A stretch of DNA of 64,000 bases from Ambrosia x helenae (Eukaryota > Streptophyta > Magnoliopsida > Asterales > Asteraceae), in contig CM061231.1 of NCBI GenBank assembly GCA_030844895.1, positions 31,691,149 to 31,755,148 of the forward strand. The letters are read 5' to 3'. Below are positions 1 to 13,400 of this stretch, in pieces (within the stretch, counting starts at the first letter, position 1; the number at the start of each line of letters is the position of its first letter). The notes below the pieces were generated by a model. That model saw nothing but the letters and a program-made list of their open reading frames with translations, had not been told where the DNA came from and ran no database searches. The position numbers and the translations under genes are program-made.

Positions 1-1300
1 TGAGACTGATTAATGAATTAACTAGGCCCAATCCTATGTGTATCATCAATCATGTAGCACCTGTAACATGTACAAAATAAATTTTGTCAACACAAATATG
101 TTGGTGAGTTATACTCAGTTTGATATATGTAGTACGCGTAGAAAAATGTACAATTCATGTGTCTATGTAAGTCATTGCAAAATGTAAACACGTGAGCATA
201 CAAAGGGCAAACATCAAACCTAAATGTAAGACCATTTGAAGACATAACATAGTTGAGTCTAAATTGCAGTAACAATGACCAAGGGCTTCCCCTTGCAAGG
301 GTAAATCAATCAAGGCGGATGGTCAATCCAATAGCGTTATCCATGTTAAAGTTGGCATGATCAGTGTTAATGATTTTGCAAAGGCCAATGTAAAACTACG
401 CATATGTTAACATGAAATAATGGAAACAAACAAAGCACGTGTATGAATTGTATTTGAAAAATGTGAATTTGCATGTGTACGTGTATTTGAATATGGTGTA
501 CATGTAACATCCCAAAAGTGAAAAATGAAAACGGGATAAGTAAAACACACGGTTTGCGTAGTGACAATAATTCCACTAAAGCAGCGAGTATAAACAAGAG
601 AATCCCAAGAATTCAACCTAGATAAATAATGTAATAATTGTAAGTGAAGGAAACTTAGGATCTAAGTTACCTAGGGTTATGCATTAGGGTTTCTAGAGTT
701 AATTGGGAATATAGGGTTTTAGTGTGTTAAAAGAATAATTAACTAGCATTTATTTAATTTAAATAATTAAATAAGTGAGATAATTAATAAATTTATTTGT
801 AATGTATGAACTTAAATGAAAATATATTTTGTGAAAACATTAGTTTATATTCTGTAATTAATAATTAAAAACAGAAATTGAAATAAATTATATAAAGTTT
901 AGGAATTTAAATTGTGTACATAATGTATTTTAAATTGAAATAATATGTAATACATTATTAAATAATGAAAAATTGAAATAAATGAAGGTTTTGAAAATAA
1001 AATAATTCTGGAATAAATGAATAATTTTATAGAGAAATCACAAAACATACGATTATGATGGGGTTTAGGTGTGTCTTCCAAAGGTTAAGCTCCAAGCTTC
1101 CAAACACACTTGATATTGGGTTAAATGGAAATGATTTATAAGATGATTTGCTTGAAAAAAAATGATAAAAGGAAAGGGGGTTTTTGTCGTAAAAAGGAGG
1201 AGAAGAGATGCTCTATTTTTTTTTTGTGTGAAAATTTTATGGTGACTTAGGGGGTTTTTTTTAACAAAAAACATAAGATGTACTAGATTAGACTTTACAT
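1..1300 (+). mobile_element. Degraded LTR-family A fragment, left end outside window
   Basis: Non-coding. Its order of landmarks matches two other places in this window (33625-34740 and 53281-54640): a block ending in acatgtacaaaat, then a gttggtgagt-type block, then a block reading ccaaaagtg plus an A-rich run and gggataagta, then a very AT-rich tail. The 33625 copy begins TGTAACACCC, which looks like an LTR start, so I read this as the interior and 3' part of the same LTR family. No coding sequence is supported. The short reading frames here are AT-rich chance frames. Confidence 0.5.
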
Positions 1301-1932
1301 GGATCATGCTTTTACATAATCATTTTGGTCACTTAACAAGGCAACAATAGGGTGGCTCTAGCCTTGCCTTAAAACCAGCCAAAAGATGGCCTTCTGGGCC
1401 CCTATGTGTTGCAAAAATTTTTGTAATTGTATGGTTAAGTTCCAACTAATTTGGTTAGGGTTTTCGGGAATCAAACGCGTTCTTATTATGAGCTATTCCG
1501 GACATATAATTAACTTCCTATTACCCATAAACATAGCCTAGTTTAAGTACTGGTAAGTTATTTAGGCTCTTACCAGGTAAAATTATATATTTTACCCGCA
1601 TCGGGTGCGATACGCGAACTTTATTCGCTACCGAGAGATTTTAATTTGGAGTTTTCATTTATGGTTTTGGGGTTCCAAAACATATTATATTTCATAAAAA
1701 TATCCTTTATTTTATATCCCGGGCATTCAGGATCATTTTTGGTTATTTAATTATTACCGGGTAATCACCAACGTTCGTTTCAGACTAGTTTATTCTTATG
1801 CAATTCCTTCGCATTTCTAATTAAACTAAGGCATGCCTATGCCATCTATTAGACTCCGCTATTTTCTGAATACTCAATTATACTCAATTTATATTATTAT
1901 ACTCAATTTATATTAATTATTGCGTAGATTCG
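1301..1932. other. Intergenic stretch with nothing identifiable
   Basis: AT-rich sequence with no reading frame, terminal repeat or tandem structure that I can support beyond a short local duplication of tactcaatttatatt near 1877-1915. It is probably old transposon debris. Confidence 0.3.
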
Positions 1933-2289
1933 TTAACTACATGTATTAATTACGTACGGATTTACCTTAATTTTGCCGAACGTCACATCACATGACCCGT
2001 CTTCATAAGTCATCGAGCTTGAACCAGAGCTCTTACTTTCTTCACTTGAACTCAAATCTGCTCCACTGCTTTGTTTCTCAGAACTCTGAGCAGTGCCTGG
2101 GGATTTTTCTTCATCCCGAACTCTTGTAATCCATTCACACCCTTTATCCGCATGTTCAACAAATGCTTTGACTAACACTGTATTTTCCGAATCCTTGTCA
2201 CGACTTCCAGTTTCTGTCTCCCTCACATGGATCATTTGGACGCTTTGCGACTGATTCGCTGATGTGACGAGTGCCCATGGATATGTCAT
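1933..2289 (-). CDS. Hypothetical 118-aa Ser/Glu-rich reading frame
   Basis: An open frame of 118 codons with a Ser/Glu/Lys-rich middle (runs such as SSSEESKSSGSSS) and no recognisable domain. It lies 1.1 kb downstream, in the same minus orientation, of a Copia-like LTR at 3368-4042, so it could be a remnant of that element's internal region. It could equally be a chance frame. No start context, intron structure or homology supports a host gene. Confidence 0.2.
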   Translation of the reverse strand: MTYPWALVTSANQSQSVQMIHVRETETGSRDKDSENTVLVKAFVEHADKGCEWITRVRDEEKSPGTAQSSEKQSSGADLSSSEESKSSGSSSMTYEDGSCDVTFGKIKVNPYVINTCS

Positions 2290-2384
2290 GTTGACCTTTT
2301 GTTGATGTGGAGGTGAAGAAAATGGGCAATAAGAAACAACATACGAACGTGTGACTTGGGGTTGTTGTCACCTTAAATTTTCAC

Positions 2385-2760
2385 ATGTATGAAGGATAAC
2401 CACACGTATGACAGGCACACCCACGTATGTATTACGTGGACACGTATCAAGTACTCGTATGGAACAAGGCGTATGGGTTGAACACGTATGGGATCAGGAG
2501 ACACGTATGATGTGATAAGTTTCAAAGGTACACGTATGATGAAACATGAACACTTATCAGTTGAACTAAGGCGTATGAATGAACAGTTGACACGTATGAC
2601 TCGTAGGACATGTATCAGATTCAGACATACGATGATGACCCGTATGGCACAAGGTGGACACATATGGAGGACCTGTATGAAAAGACAGACGTATGAAGGC
2701 TAATACGGGTTCAAAAGCACACGTATGGGCTCATACACGTGTACTACAGCAGGGGAACAA
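2385..2760. repeat. Irregular array of CGTATG motifs
   Basis: At least twelve CGTATG hexamers, most as acacgtatg or ggcgtatg, occur in under 400 bp, with further CATACG, CATATG and CGTATC variants. Spacing is irregular (roughly 15-45 bp), so this is not a simple satellite. The same motif recurs in the LTR at 3368-4042, so the array is probably part of the same minus-strand element's untranslated region. Confidence 0.6.
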
Positions 2761-3367
2761 GTATGAAGGTTCTTTATGGTGCAATCGAAATTTTTGGGTG
2801 ATATTGGGTATGTTGATGATCTGATGATTAGGTTTGGTGTATGGAATAATTTCTAACAAGTTTGCAAAGCCCAAATCAATCCAAAAAACACGAATTATAA
2901 TAAAAAATCATAAGAACATGATGAACACAATACTCATGGGTTTTTATCAAAAAATTCAAATCTGAATCAATCTAACATTGTTTATAACCTGGAATTGATT
3001 CAATTAGTTTCTAAAAAACTTTTGAATGATGAATGAATGATCAAATCTCATAAATCATCCCATGATAATGATTTTAGTCCAAAAACTCATAATATTCATA
3101 AAACATGAAAAATATCTCAAAAACTCTAGATCTGATCCGTTTTTCCTGATATTTGATTTGGTTTTGTATAAAAACACTTTCTAAACATGAATCCACACTC
3201 AAATCTTAGATCTGAACATAAAAAACACATCAACATCAATGAAACTATGTTTTATGCAATAAACGGGTCAAAATCGGTTTTCAATAACAATTGCCTTAAC
3301 ATATTCAGATCTGATGCAAAACCCCTATAACAACACGAATGATATGAGCCTCGGCCCTATTACCACT
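2761..3367 (-). other. Probable internal or leader DNA of minus-strand Copia element, non-coding
   Basis: AT-rich, with repeated gatctga words and no usable reading frame. The sequence adjoining the LTR edge reads, on the minus strand, AGTGGTAATAGGGCC. That resembles a decayed initiator-Met primer site (TGGTATCAGAGC) but matches only its first bases. Confidence 0.3.
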
Positions 3368-4042
3368 TGTAGGATCGTGTTCCGGACAGGAAACGATCTA
3401 TCACGCGCGTATCAAATTAAAGGCGGAATCAATAACCCAATTAGTTGTTATATGTGATTGTTTATGGAAAGGATAATAATACGAGAGCACACACACACAC
3501 AAAAACACACACACAAAGGGCTAAAACTTGTAATATTGGCAAAAAGTTATGCAAAATAGCACAAGGCATGGGGTATATATAGTCCTACTGTCCCTACGCC
3601 TAAACATGTACCCGTAGGGCTCCATATGTCTTCCAATGATAGGCATATGAGCCTCTCATATGCATATGGACAATATCAAATGACTAAAATACCCCTAATC
3701 ACTACATAATGCAACCTGAACATCTAAAACGCTATACAATCATGCCTACGACTAATATTGACCTATCACTAGCTGGGGACATACACGAAGTGCACTAACA
3801 GTCTCCCCCGTGGGGTATTTATAGTCCTACTGCTCATATGCCTAAACATGTACCCGTATGGCTCCATACGCCTTCCAATGATAGGCGTATGAGCCTCTCA
3901 TACGCGTATGGACAATATCAAATGACTAAAATACCCCTAATCAATACATAGTGCAACCCGAACATCTAAAACGCTATACAATCATGCCTACGACTATTAT
4001 CGACCTATTACTAGTTGAGGACATACATGAAGTGCACTAACA
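3368..4042 (-). mobile_element. Copia-like LTR with internal tandem duplication
   Basis: On the minus strand the block begins TGTTAGTGCACTT and ends CGATCCTACA, a normal TG...CA LTR, followed by a primer-site-like AGTGGTA. Inside it, about 232 bp is present twice (3571-3803 and 3810-4042), including a second copy of the LTR start, so the LTR is longer than its progenitor. A (CA)n tract lies at 3488-3516. The partner LTR and the pol genes are not in the window. Confidence 0.6.
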
Positions 4043-4566
4043 AGATTTTCTCTCTCATTCTCAATTAAATAATAATTTTCATAAATTTATCATTACATTT
4101 TCTCTCTCTTTCACTCACAATCAATTTCAAAAACTAATAAAAAAATTTAGTGGTGAACAATAGCTTTTCAAATATACAGATAAACATTAACAATTTTTCT
4201 CTCCTCCACTTACAACCCCTCAAAATCACTTTTTAAAATATGAAGGATACACTCACAAATATTTGGTGGACGGGTTGTGAATACTCTTAATTCATTTTAC
4301 AACTCCCTCGGCTTTTGAAATTGCGCTTTTCATCTAACACTGTCGCAAACTAAATCTTACATATTTAATTAACTCTTTCTTTTTTAAAAAACTAATTTGA
4401 CATTGTGTTTAATAACTTTGTAAACTATCTTTTTGACTTACCCAAGTTTCTAAAGTTTCAAGTTTGCAAAAAAGGTGTAAAATAGTGTAAAAATATGTAA
4501 AGAAAGAGGTGTAAGAAATTAGTCGTTAATAATAATAATAATCTTGAAGAGTGAATTATGCACTTT
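4043..4566. other. AT-rich intergenic DNA upstream of the phosphotransferase gene
   Basis: Pyrimidine-rich (ttttctctctc) and AT-rich sequence with no reading frame. It may contain distal promoter elements of the downstream gene, but no motif is specific enough to name. Confidence 0.25.
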
Positions 4567-4967
4567 GGTGCTGTTTGTTTTTTCTGCAAAGAAATGTCTG
4601 CAGTTTGCGGACCACATTTGCAGACATCTGCAGTAGAAGAGGTGGACCAAAGGTCTGCTGTCTGCAGGAAGAATACTGTTTGTTTGTTAACATCTGCAGG
4701 CTGCTGAAATAAACTGAAATTTAAATAAACTGATTTTTTACAGCAGCCTAGTGTGGATCGCGGTGGTGGTGGTGGCTGAGGAGAAGAGAAGAAGAGAAGA
4801 TATTTGATGACCTGACCTTAGAACAAGTTTGCACCAAGAATAGGTCAGGAAAACCTTTTTAAATGAAAGGTCTTCCAAAAAAACAAACAATCTGCAGACC
4901 CCAAACGTCTACGCGGTGCAGATTAGAGGTTTTTCAGAGAAAAAAAAAAAAAAAATCAAACAGCCAC
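4567..4967. mobile_element. MITE-like insertion in promoter of phosphotransferase gene
   Basis: The left end reads GGTGCTGTTTG followed by a T run. The right end read in reverse is GTGGCTGTTTGA followed by a T run, giving near-matching terminal inverted repeats of the GGGNTGTTTG type. The flanks are ttt on both sides (4564-4566 and 4968-4970). The interior is rich in CTGCAG words and non-coding. It ends only a few tens of bases before the likely transcription start of the next gene. Confidence 0.55.
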
Positions 4968-4979
4968 TTTGTCTAAAAA

Positions 4980-5075
4980 GACCCAACTTTTATCGTCAAT
5001 CACATGCTCTTACATCTCACTCTCACTCTCACTCACTCTCACCGGCTGTGGATGAATTCCAGTTAGCGGCGCCGT
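4980..5075 (+). promoter_or_regulatory. Probable core promoter and first 5'UTR exon of AAPT gene
   Basis: A block rich in ctcactctc repeats followed by a GC-richer segment and a possible donor at gccgtg/gtaacc (about 5075) is typical of plant 5'UTRs. A 5'UTR intron is required because the coding start at 7471 is directly preceded by an acceptor-like tatgcag ending at 7442. The exact exon limits and TSS are inferred, and no TATA box was confidently placed. Confidence 0.35.
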
Positions 5076-5099
5076 GGTAACCTTCTCTCTCTCTCTCTC

Positions 5100-5154
<55 letters not shown>

Positions 5155-7320
5155 CGTCTTCCACCGGCGTATCCGGTCGCCGTTCTCCCATGGATTACGG
5201 CCGTTAGATTATAGTTCGCAATTAGGTTTGTTGGAAACATCAAGTTGAGCATTGTTTGTTATTCCATTCCATCGACTGAAACTTTCTCTCTATCGATCTG
5301 TTTACTTATCTTTCTGTTGTTAGATCAACTTCTGGCCGGTACTACTTTATCAAACTTACATAATATGTTGCGTTGACTAATGTGTACACCTGATTTCTAA
5401 TTTATTATTATTATTATTAGCTTAGGGTGCCAGCACTTTGAATATGTTGTCTTATTTCTAGAAGCTGTGTCTATAGGTGGAAAATCAGGGTTTAAGCTAT
5501 CAGATTCATAACACTTACAGTGTTCTCTCTTCATTAAATCGGATAGGTATGATTCTGCTTTGATTTTTTAAAATATTTATTTTGTATCTCTCACTTTCAG
5601 TGGAATATGCTATAACTTACCTCTTACTTTAGCAATCGTGTTCAAATCACTTTTTAGGGGTTTTATTTTAGACATGTTTTAGGATGGTTCCTGCCTGATC
5701 ATTTTTCGATGTTTCAGACTCAGACCAGTCTTTCTGTAGAATCTGGCCGCCGGAATGTGCGCCTGTAAGCGTTGATAGGATATTTGTACTTTCTGTTATC
5801 TGCACCTTCCCTGACAAGGTTCCAAAAAGACCACCTAGTTTGCTGCTTCATGTTTACTACGGTCTCCCCTTACACTTGCCTACCACTATTGAAAGTTTGA
5901 AACCTCATCCACATCGCTACAGTCTACAACCATCACCCAAAACTAGTCTTTAAACAAGCAGCTATAACACTTTAACCCATCGTTTAATGTATGTTATCCA
6001 AAAGTAAACCTTTAGAAAATTTTGTCTCGTATGTTCAGATTGTAACGTGGTTCTTATCATGTAATTTTAGACAAGATAGTTGTTTTTTTTCCATGCTTTT
6101 GATAGAAGACGAGGATAGCAAGTGTCAACCATTAGTGTCTGGTCAAATGGTTATTTAGCATTTCGTATTCTGTTAAATAGCCTGAAAACCACATCAATTT
6201 TTTCTAAAGAAATTTGACTTTGTGTCCCCATCACACATTGTTCAAGTCACAAATGTATTTCAAATATTGGTAAGGGCAATTAGAATGTTTGCAGAATTTC
6301 TTCCTTTCTTAGTCCCTGCATCTTTGCTTGTCAATGTTCATTATACACGGTTTCATCCAACGAAAAGGCAACTCTATTCAAAACAATATATCAACATAGT
6401 TCATACAAATTTTGGAAAAGATAAATGCTTGGACAGAAAAAAGTATTACTAAAACAATAAAATCCATAGTCCCTTGCATCATGAGTCACAAAGTCAAGTT
6501 TCTAAAGAAAACATGTACGTTCAAGAGCCATATAATACAACAGAAAAACATGGAAGAAAATTGCAATTTGCTTGTCTAAGCATACATGCTACGATCCTAA
6601 GAAACGTAGACATATGACAACAAGTATGATTCAACATGGATACATGATGCATGGTTTTCTAAACGATAAGAATAAGTTACATTATGTGATAGGTAAACTT
6701 GTTTTAGCTGTTTATTTTAAGGAATCTTTTGGTAACTAATTTCATTGGTCGGTGATGGGTAATGGACTAATGGGTCATACGTAAGGCATAATTTGATAAG
6801 TTGTAACCATTCAATTTGAACATGGTTGTCTTAATTTGTCTGTTTTTAGATATAATTTGATAAGTTGGAACTATTCAGTTTGAACACAGTTGTCAAAGTA
6901 CGTGTATTTTTTTATATAGTTTGATAAATTGGAACCATTTAGTTTGAACACAACTGTCAAAGTATGTGTATTTTTAATTATATTGCAATCAGGATCGCAA
7001 TATTATGAAGAGCACAACTTTGTTATCTTTGGGTTCATTAATGAATATAGTCAAATTCCTTACAATCACACAAGGATAGCCGTGATACATATAGGTAAAG
7101 GAATGATGAGCTTGTGTAAAGATATGCAGAAAATCATTTATTTAAATGGATTGTCGGTCTAGTTCCATAGAATATTATACAAAAACTAAAATGTTTAGTA
7201 CCAGCCATCATCATGAAGTGAAATGAGAAAAACCCCTGTAAAATGTGTATGCATGTCAAAAGAAAGCCCAACAATCTATTGTTTCTTTCTAATATTATGC
7301 ATGTGATATTCATTTCTGTA

Positions 7321-7377
<57 letters not shown>

Positions 7378-7442
7378 GATGATGATGATGATGATGATGA
7401 TGATGTAATTAATGAACTCTATATGTTTGCTGTAATATGCAG
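5076..7442 (+). other. Probable 5'UTR intron of AAPT gene with microsatellites
   Basis: No supportable coding sequence in 2.4 kb. It holds a (TTA)n tract at 5101-5150 and a compound (TTA)n-(TGA)n tract at 7324-7405. The latter ends about 37 bp before the inferred acceptor at 7442. Short frames here (for example 6222-6452 and 6929-7162) have no domain and are interpreted as chance. Confidence 0.4.
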
Positions 7443-7470
7443 GTAGCAAAACTAAATAGTGGTAAACCCA

Positions 7471-10400
7471 ATGGGATATATAGGTGTTCACGGCATTAAT
7501 GCACTGCATAAATACAAGTACAGTGGAGTTGATCACTCTTATGTTGCAAAATATGTATTGCAGCCATTTTGGAGTCGATTTGTTACTTTCTTCCCTCTTT
7601 GGATGCCGTAAGCACTATTCATATTTAATCTTTTAATAGAACATATTTGCTGATAGTTTTCTATTTATAAATAACTATATTAAAAAAAAGGCCTTGTTGT
7701 GGACTTGTGGGCAAAATGATGAAAACGCTCTTTACAGTTTGTTTGTTACAAAAATGGTCACTGTGTATTCAATTTCTTAATTCTTTTAGTTCCTTGTTCA
7801 AGTAAAATGATCAAACTATCCTCATCATTTTCAACCATGAATTTCCTGTATTTTTCTTTCAGCTCAAAGTCTTAACTTATAAACTTCATCATTTTTATCA
7901 AAATTATTTACTGTTGTTGAAACCAGACCCTAACATATAATCAAGATCAAACCTAAACCCATTAATTCTTCATCTCCATCCTACTTTGGACTAGAATTTA
8001 GATCCCTAACTTCTATGAAAAAAATTCAAAATACTTTGTCAATGAGAAGTTGAGAACTCTTATCATACATTAGTTATATGGACTACATTGCAGTTTAGTC
8101 TTTTTGTATGAATGGTTGAATGTGTACACACATGTTGCAACACCCCTTTCTATACATCACTAATTCTATTTTATCTTCTTGTTGCATGTCATGGATGCTT
8201 TTTAGACCCAATATGGTAAGATGCTTAAACTATCTTATCTTGCGCTGCTATGAACTGTGAATCTTTATTTTATTCTTGTTTTCTTACACATCTCTTTTTT
8301 TAGATTACCCTAACAGGATTCATGTTCTTGCTCTTGTCTGCATCACTTGGCTATGTGAGTGCTCTGTGACTTCTTCGTGTGATGGCTTAATAGTAAATTG
8401 GCATCTTAAATGCATTAAGGGTAAAATTGGCATTTTGTAATTAAATTCTGCATAGATTTTACATGCCATCACTTTTGTTGACAATTATTTTAGATGGAGG
8501 GAGTAAGTGAGTATTTTTTTTCCATTTTGTGCATGAAATTAGTATCTATATGAATAAACATGTACACCCATGGACAAATATTTTAGGAAGACTAGAAAAA
8601 GATAGCATACTACTCTTCATAGGCAATGTAATATCATTACATACTTGCAGCATAATTTGCTCCAAAATAATATTGCATCAAAATGTTAATATTTGGCATT
8701 TGTTACTAATTTTTATGTTATTTTTGAGAGTATTATAGATATATTCACCTCAATTGGATACTCCACCTCCAAGATGGGTTCACTTTGCTCATGGATTACT
8801 CCTCTTCTTGTACCAGGTTTGTTTACTATAAGTATTTAAGTGTTATTTCAGTATTTGTATTGTTTATCTTTCATGCAAAATAATTTTTTTTGTTCCTGAT
8901 ACAAAATGCATATAACATTTGTCTAGGCGGTCATTTACTCATTCAGGTATGGTTTTTTCGGTTTGTATGATTAAATTTCCCTATGTTCATTCTAGACTTT
9001 TGATGCTGTTGATGGAAAGCAAGCTAGAAGGACAAACTCATCTAGTCCACTGGGAGAACTTTTTGATCATGGTAATTGATATTTTTGGACTATTTTATCT
9101 TTTCTGCAATTACATTGAATTCTGTAAATTTATGTTTTTTTATTCTTAATTTCGGCAGGATGTGATGCAGTTGCTTGTGCGGTATGTCATCCCCACCCCA
9201 CTTAAATCTATGTTTAAGTTGTAGTTCAGTGGTTCTCGACTTCTCGTTGTCCAATTGTACTGTATTTGTATTAGAGTACTATCAGTTTTAATATAATTAG
9301 TACCAAACCAAAAGGTATCTTAGTGTAAATGTTTTTTAACTAGTCTACTGATGTAGTACTCTCTAAACCCTATTTGATAACATTAGTTTTTTCTTTTTAT
9401 ATATCTACCCTTTGAAGTTTATTATGGAATCAGAGGTAGGTTAATCCAAGACATTCCAACGCCAACCGCTCAATACCTGTTTTTTGTTTTGTTTAGTTTT
9501 TTTGGCATATAAAGCTCTTGTGACCCTACTAATTATTTCTATTTATTAATTAATGTATGACTCAGTTGGAGGCATTGGCTTTTGGGAGCACTGCTATGTG
9601 TGGAAGATACACCTTCTGGTTTTGGGTAATTTCAGCGGTTCCATTCTATGGAGCAACATGGGAACAGTACGTAGACCTAGTAATTATTTTGTTTATTTAG
9701 TACAAAATTTCTTCAAATATTACATTCTTAATGAGCTTGACAAAATTTCGGGAGTGTTTGGATTTGCGCTTTGAAATGATTATCTGATTATTGCGATATC
9801 AGTTTTATAATGTCTTGGGTAAACAGATCCTGCTTCTGCTTATTTTTTCATCTATGGGTCAAATAATTTTAAGGGTGAAGTAAAATTCTTATTTATCCTT
9901 TATTTTAACTCATTTTGGGAGGCTTTTATTTCAATTTCACAAAATTTCTTGATTGTGATTTTTTTTAACCATAATGTCATCTTTGTTCATTATATCTATT
10001 AATTTCTAAAAGCACTCAAAAGTCAAAACATTTGGTTATCAGCTTATTACAACTTCAGGCAATAAAAGCACATCCAAACTCTCCTTTTTGTTATAGGTTA
10101 TGGAGGACTGATTTCTTTTTGTATAAAATGCTAAACTAAGTAGCTGTTTTGCTTTAAATATAAAATGCTGTGTTATATGAGCTTTTATCAGCTTTGAAAA
10201 TTCGCTGAAGCTAGTTTCATTTTGCAGTTATTTCACCAACACATTAGTCCTTCCAGCCGTAAATGGACCTACAGAGGGTCTCATGCTAATATACATGGCA
10301 CACTTCTTTACCGGTGTAGTTGGTATGCAACTTTTTAGGCTTCTAGCTTATTCTATTTAGTCCTTTCGTAACATTTGTTTTGCATGCTAATCTAAATGGT

Positions 10401-13400
10401 CATTGAACGTTTCATTTTTGGGCCATTTTAATTCCAGGTGCAGAGTGGTGGGCGCAAGATGTTGGGAAGTCTATTCCCCTTATTGGCTGGGTTCCATTTA
10501 TAGATGGTAGAGTTTTTGTCTCTCTCAAATATCTCTCCCATATATTTAGTATATATAATTATATGTATTAATAAGTATGTGTAGCATTATACCATTCTCA
10601 TGCGTGCAGAAATCTTACATGTTATTGAATTCAGGAATCCCTACCTATGGAGCAGTTTTATTTTTGATGATAGTTTTTGCCGTTATACCAACACTCACAT
10701 TTAAGTAAGTAATATTTTTCATTTTGTAAAGCAAATCTACTCTTTTTTCATTGGAGCATATCTATATAGCCTAAAGTCCTTGACTTGTATATTAAATGTC
10801 AAAACTGTTAGCAAAAGAAAAAACAAATTTAATGATCCTGATATTATACACTCTCTTTATAGTCAGATTGTTTTACATATATCAAGAATTTAAGATTAGA
10901 AATATCATTATATGTTCTTGAATTAGCAGAGGTGTTTTTTTCTGTTCTTTGACAAGGGTTTTGAATCATATTTGCTCTTTATTTTTCTTTCTTTCAGTGT
11001 GCAAAATGTTTATAAGGTTGTACGCATGAGGCATGGAAGCATGCTTAAGGCCTTGGCTATGGTAAGTGCATTTTTTCTTTTTCTAGTAGTATAAGTATAT
11101 AACTAAAATCTTGATTTTTGATAAGACTTCTTGGACATTTTGTATCTTTTTATGCCAGCTTGTCCCATTTGGTGTACTGATGGCAGTAGTTCTGCTATGG
11201 TATGTAACACTTCCTATGATGGTTTTTCCATATTATCATGTTTTATTGTGATTTACTCGTCACATTTCACCATTGCAACACTTTGTATTTTGGTTTGTCC
11301 TGTTAAAAGGCATCGTTCACTTTTATTTTTGGCTAACTGCATAAAAAGGTAACCAGCTTTGGTATGATTTCTGTTTGTTTAAGTGTGTAACCAACTTATT
11401 TTAGGCCAGAAAAAAAAAATCAAAATTTCGAAAATTTGATTGCAAGTAAATTACCTAAGATAATTGATTGTCAGGTGCCACATCATGTTGAGAAGGTCAC
11501 GTAGTCAGAAGTCATGGTTATACAATCATTTCGACTGGGTCCGATCACCTTAAATCTGAAAAGTTTGAAAATTGTTTACTTAAAATAGAATTTCGACCAA
11601 AGTTGGTTACTCTTTTATGCAAGTAGTCCCTTTTGTTGGTAATTTTCTGCAAATCTACGGTCTACCAGTTTAACATTACCAACTATTACAAGATGTGGGT
11701 GAATTTGGTTGTGGTCCATAAACTTTTTCAACTTTCTTTTAAAGGAGAGTCTTCAGTATTTTCATCGAAGGCTTACAATTTGGTGTAATGGAGGGATTAT
11801 TTAACATCTATTCTGATACAAAATATTATTTATTGTTCAGGGACTATATGTCTCCATATGATTTAATTGGGAAATATCCACATATGGTTGTTATGGGAAT
11901 TGGACTAGCATTTGGATTCCTTGTGGTAAGATTGTAGCTTTAATTGATTACTGTATATAAACATCGGTCTATAAACTAGCTTTGGCTTTATTGGCTAGTT
12001 ATTGTTATAAGCTAGGTTTCTTTTATATCATCATCATCATCATCATCATCATCAAACTCAATTAATTCCACCAATAGCAAAAGCTAAGGTAGGGTCTGAG
12101 GAGGGTAAGATGTAGATAGCCTTACCTCTACCCGTGGGAATAGAGAGGCTGCTTCCAATGAGACCCCCAGCTCAAAAGTGGTTTTGTATAAAGCCTTAGA
12201 CATAAGGCACATAACACTTAGCAATCGGGACAAACCCGATTGATGCATGCACCCCCTTGTCTTTTGGCTATCAACGTCACCACCGCATGCATGATTAACC
12301 GGCCATCATTTTTAATGTTATTTTCACGAAATTAGTAAAATAACGTTAAAATTAGTGCAATATAAAACCTCATCAGATATTACACTAACTTTCAAATTTT
12401 GTAGTTTGATAACCCACTCTTATAACATGCAGATTTATAATTTGGCAATTAATTTTTGAACTGTCATGTGTTTGGTTAAAATATGTTACTGCAAATTCCA
12501 GTACTCACTAAAATATATGGGTGGCTAACTCGTCATCTGTTTGCAGGGAAGGATGATATTGGCCCACTTGTGTGATGAGCCTAAAGGGTTGAAAACTAGT
12601 ATGTCCATGGTAAGTAGTTTGCTTCATATGATTTTGTTAAGAATTTAGTTACCATATTTCGTCTATCTTAAGTTCTGTTTTCTGTCAATAGTCTCCCTAA
12701 TTTTAATAGGAAAGTAGGTTTATCTAAGAAAGTGCAAATATGGGTGGGTTGTTTCAGAATGGGTAATGGGTCAAAACAGGTTCGTGAAACCAGTCATATG
12801 TCGGGTTGATCCATTCAGTCAGCACATGTATTAAATATAATTAATAATAATGATATAGGTTTCAAAGTTGTTTCTTATTAAACTAAATATATGTAGTAGT
12901 GATGATTGACATTTATTTTCATTGCTTAACTCCAGTCCTTGTTCTATCTCCCACTTGCAATTGCAAATGCACTCACCGCGTGGTTAAATGAGGGGTATGT
13001 GTCATCTGACTGAAAGCACGCTTGTTTTATGTACAATTTGGAATGATATTATGAATTTTGTGGCAGAGTTCCCCTGGTTGATGATAAATGGGTTCTTCTT
13101 GGCTTCTGTCTATACACTGGTATGATCAACTGAATTAAAATTTCCTTTCAGAGTATATTCTCATGAAAATTAGAACATATATTTTTTGGAACTTTTTTAG
13201 TACAACTTATTTATTTCCCATTGTAATCATTACAAAAGCAAAATGACATTGATTTGCACTTACAAATTTATCGCATTTTGTTATTATTGAAGGGTATATA
13301 CAATGTTTGACTAATTATCAAACCATAAACCAGGTGCATTGTATCTACACTTTGCTACCTCAGTCATTCATGAAATAACAACCGCTCTTGGAATTTACTG

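Noticed and set aside
7243..7536. Poly-Tyr/Asp and poly-Ile proteins
   Set aside because: They are translations of the (TTA)n-(TGA)n microsatellite.
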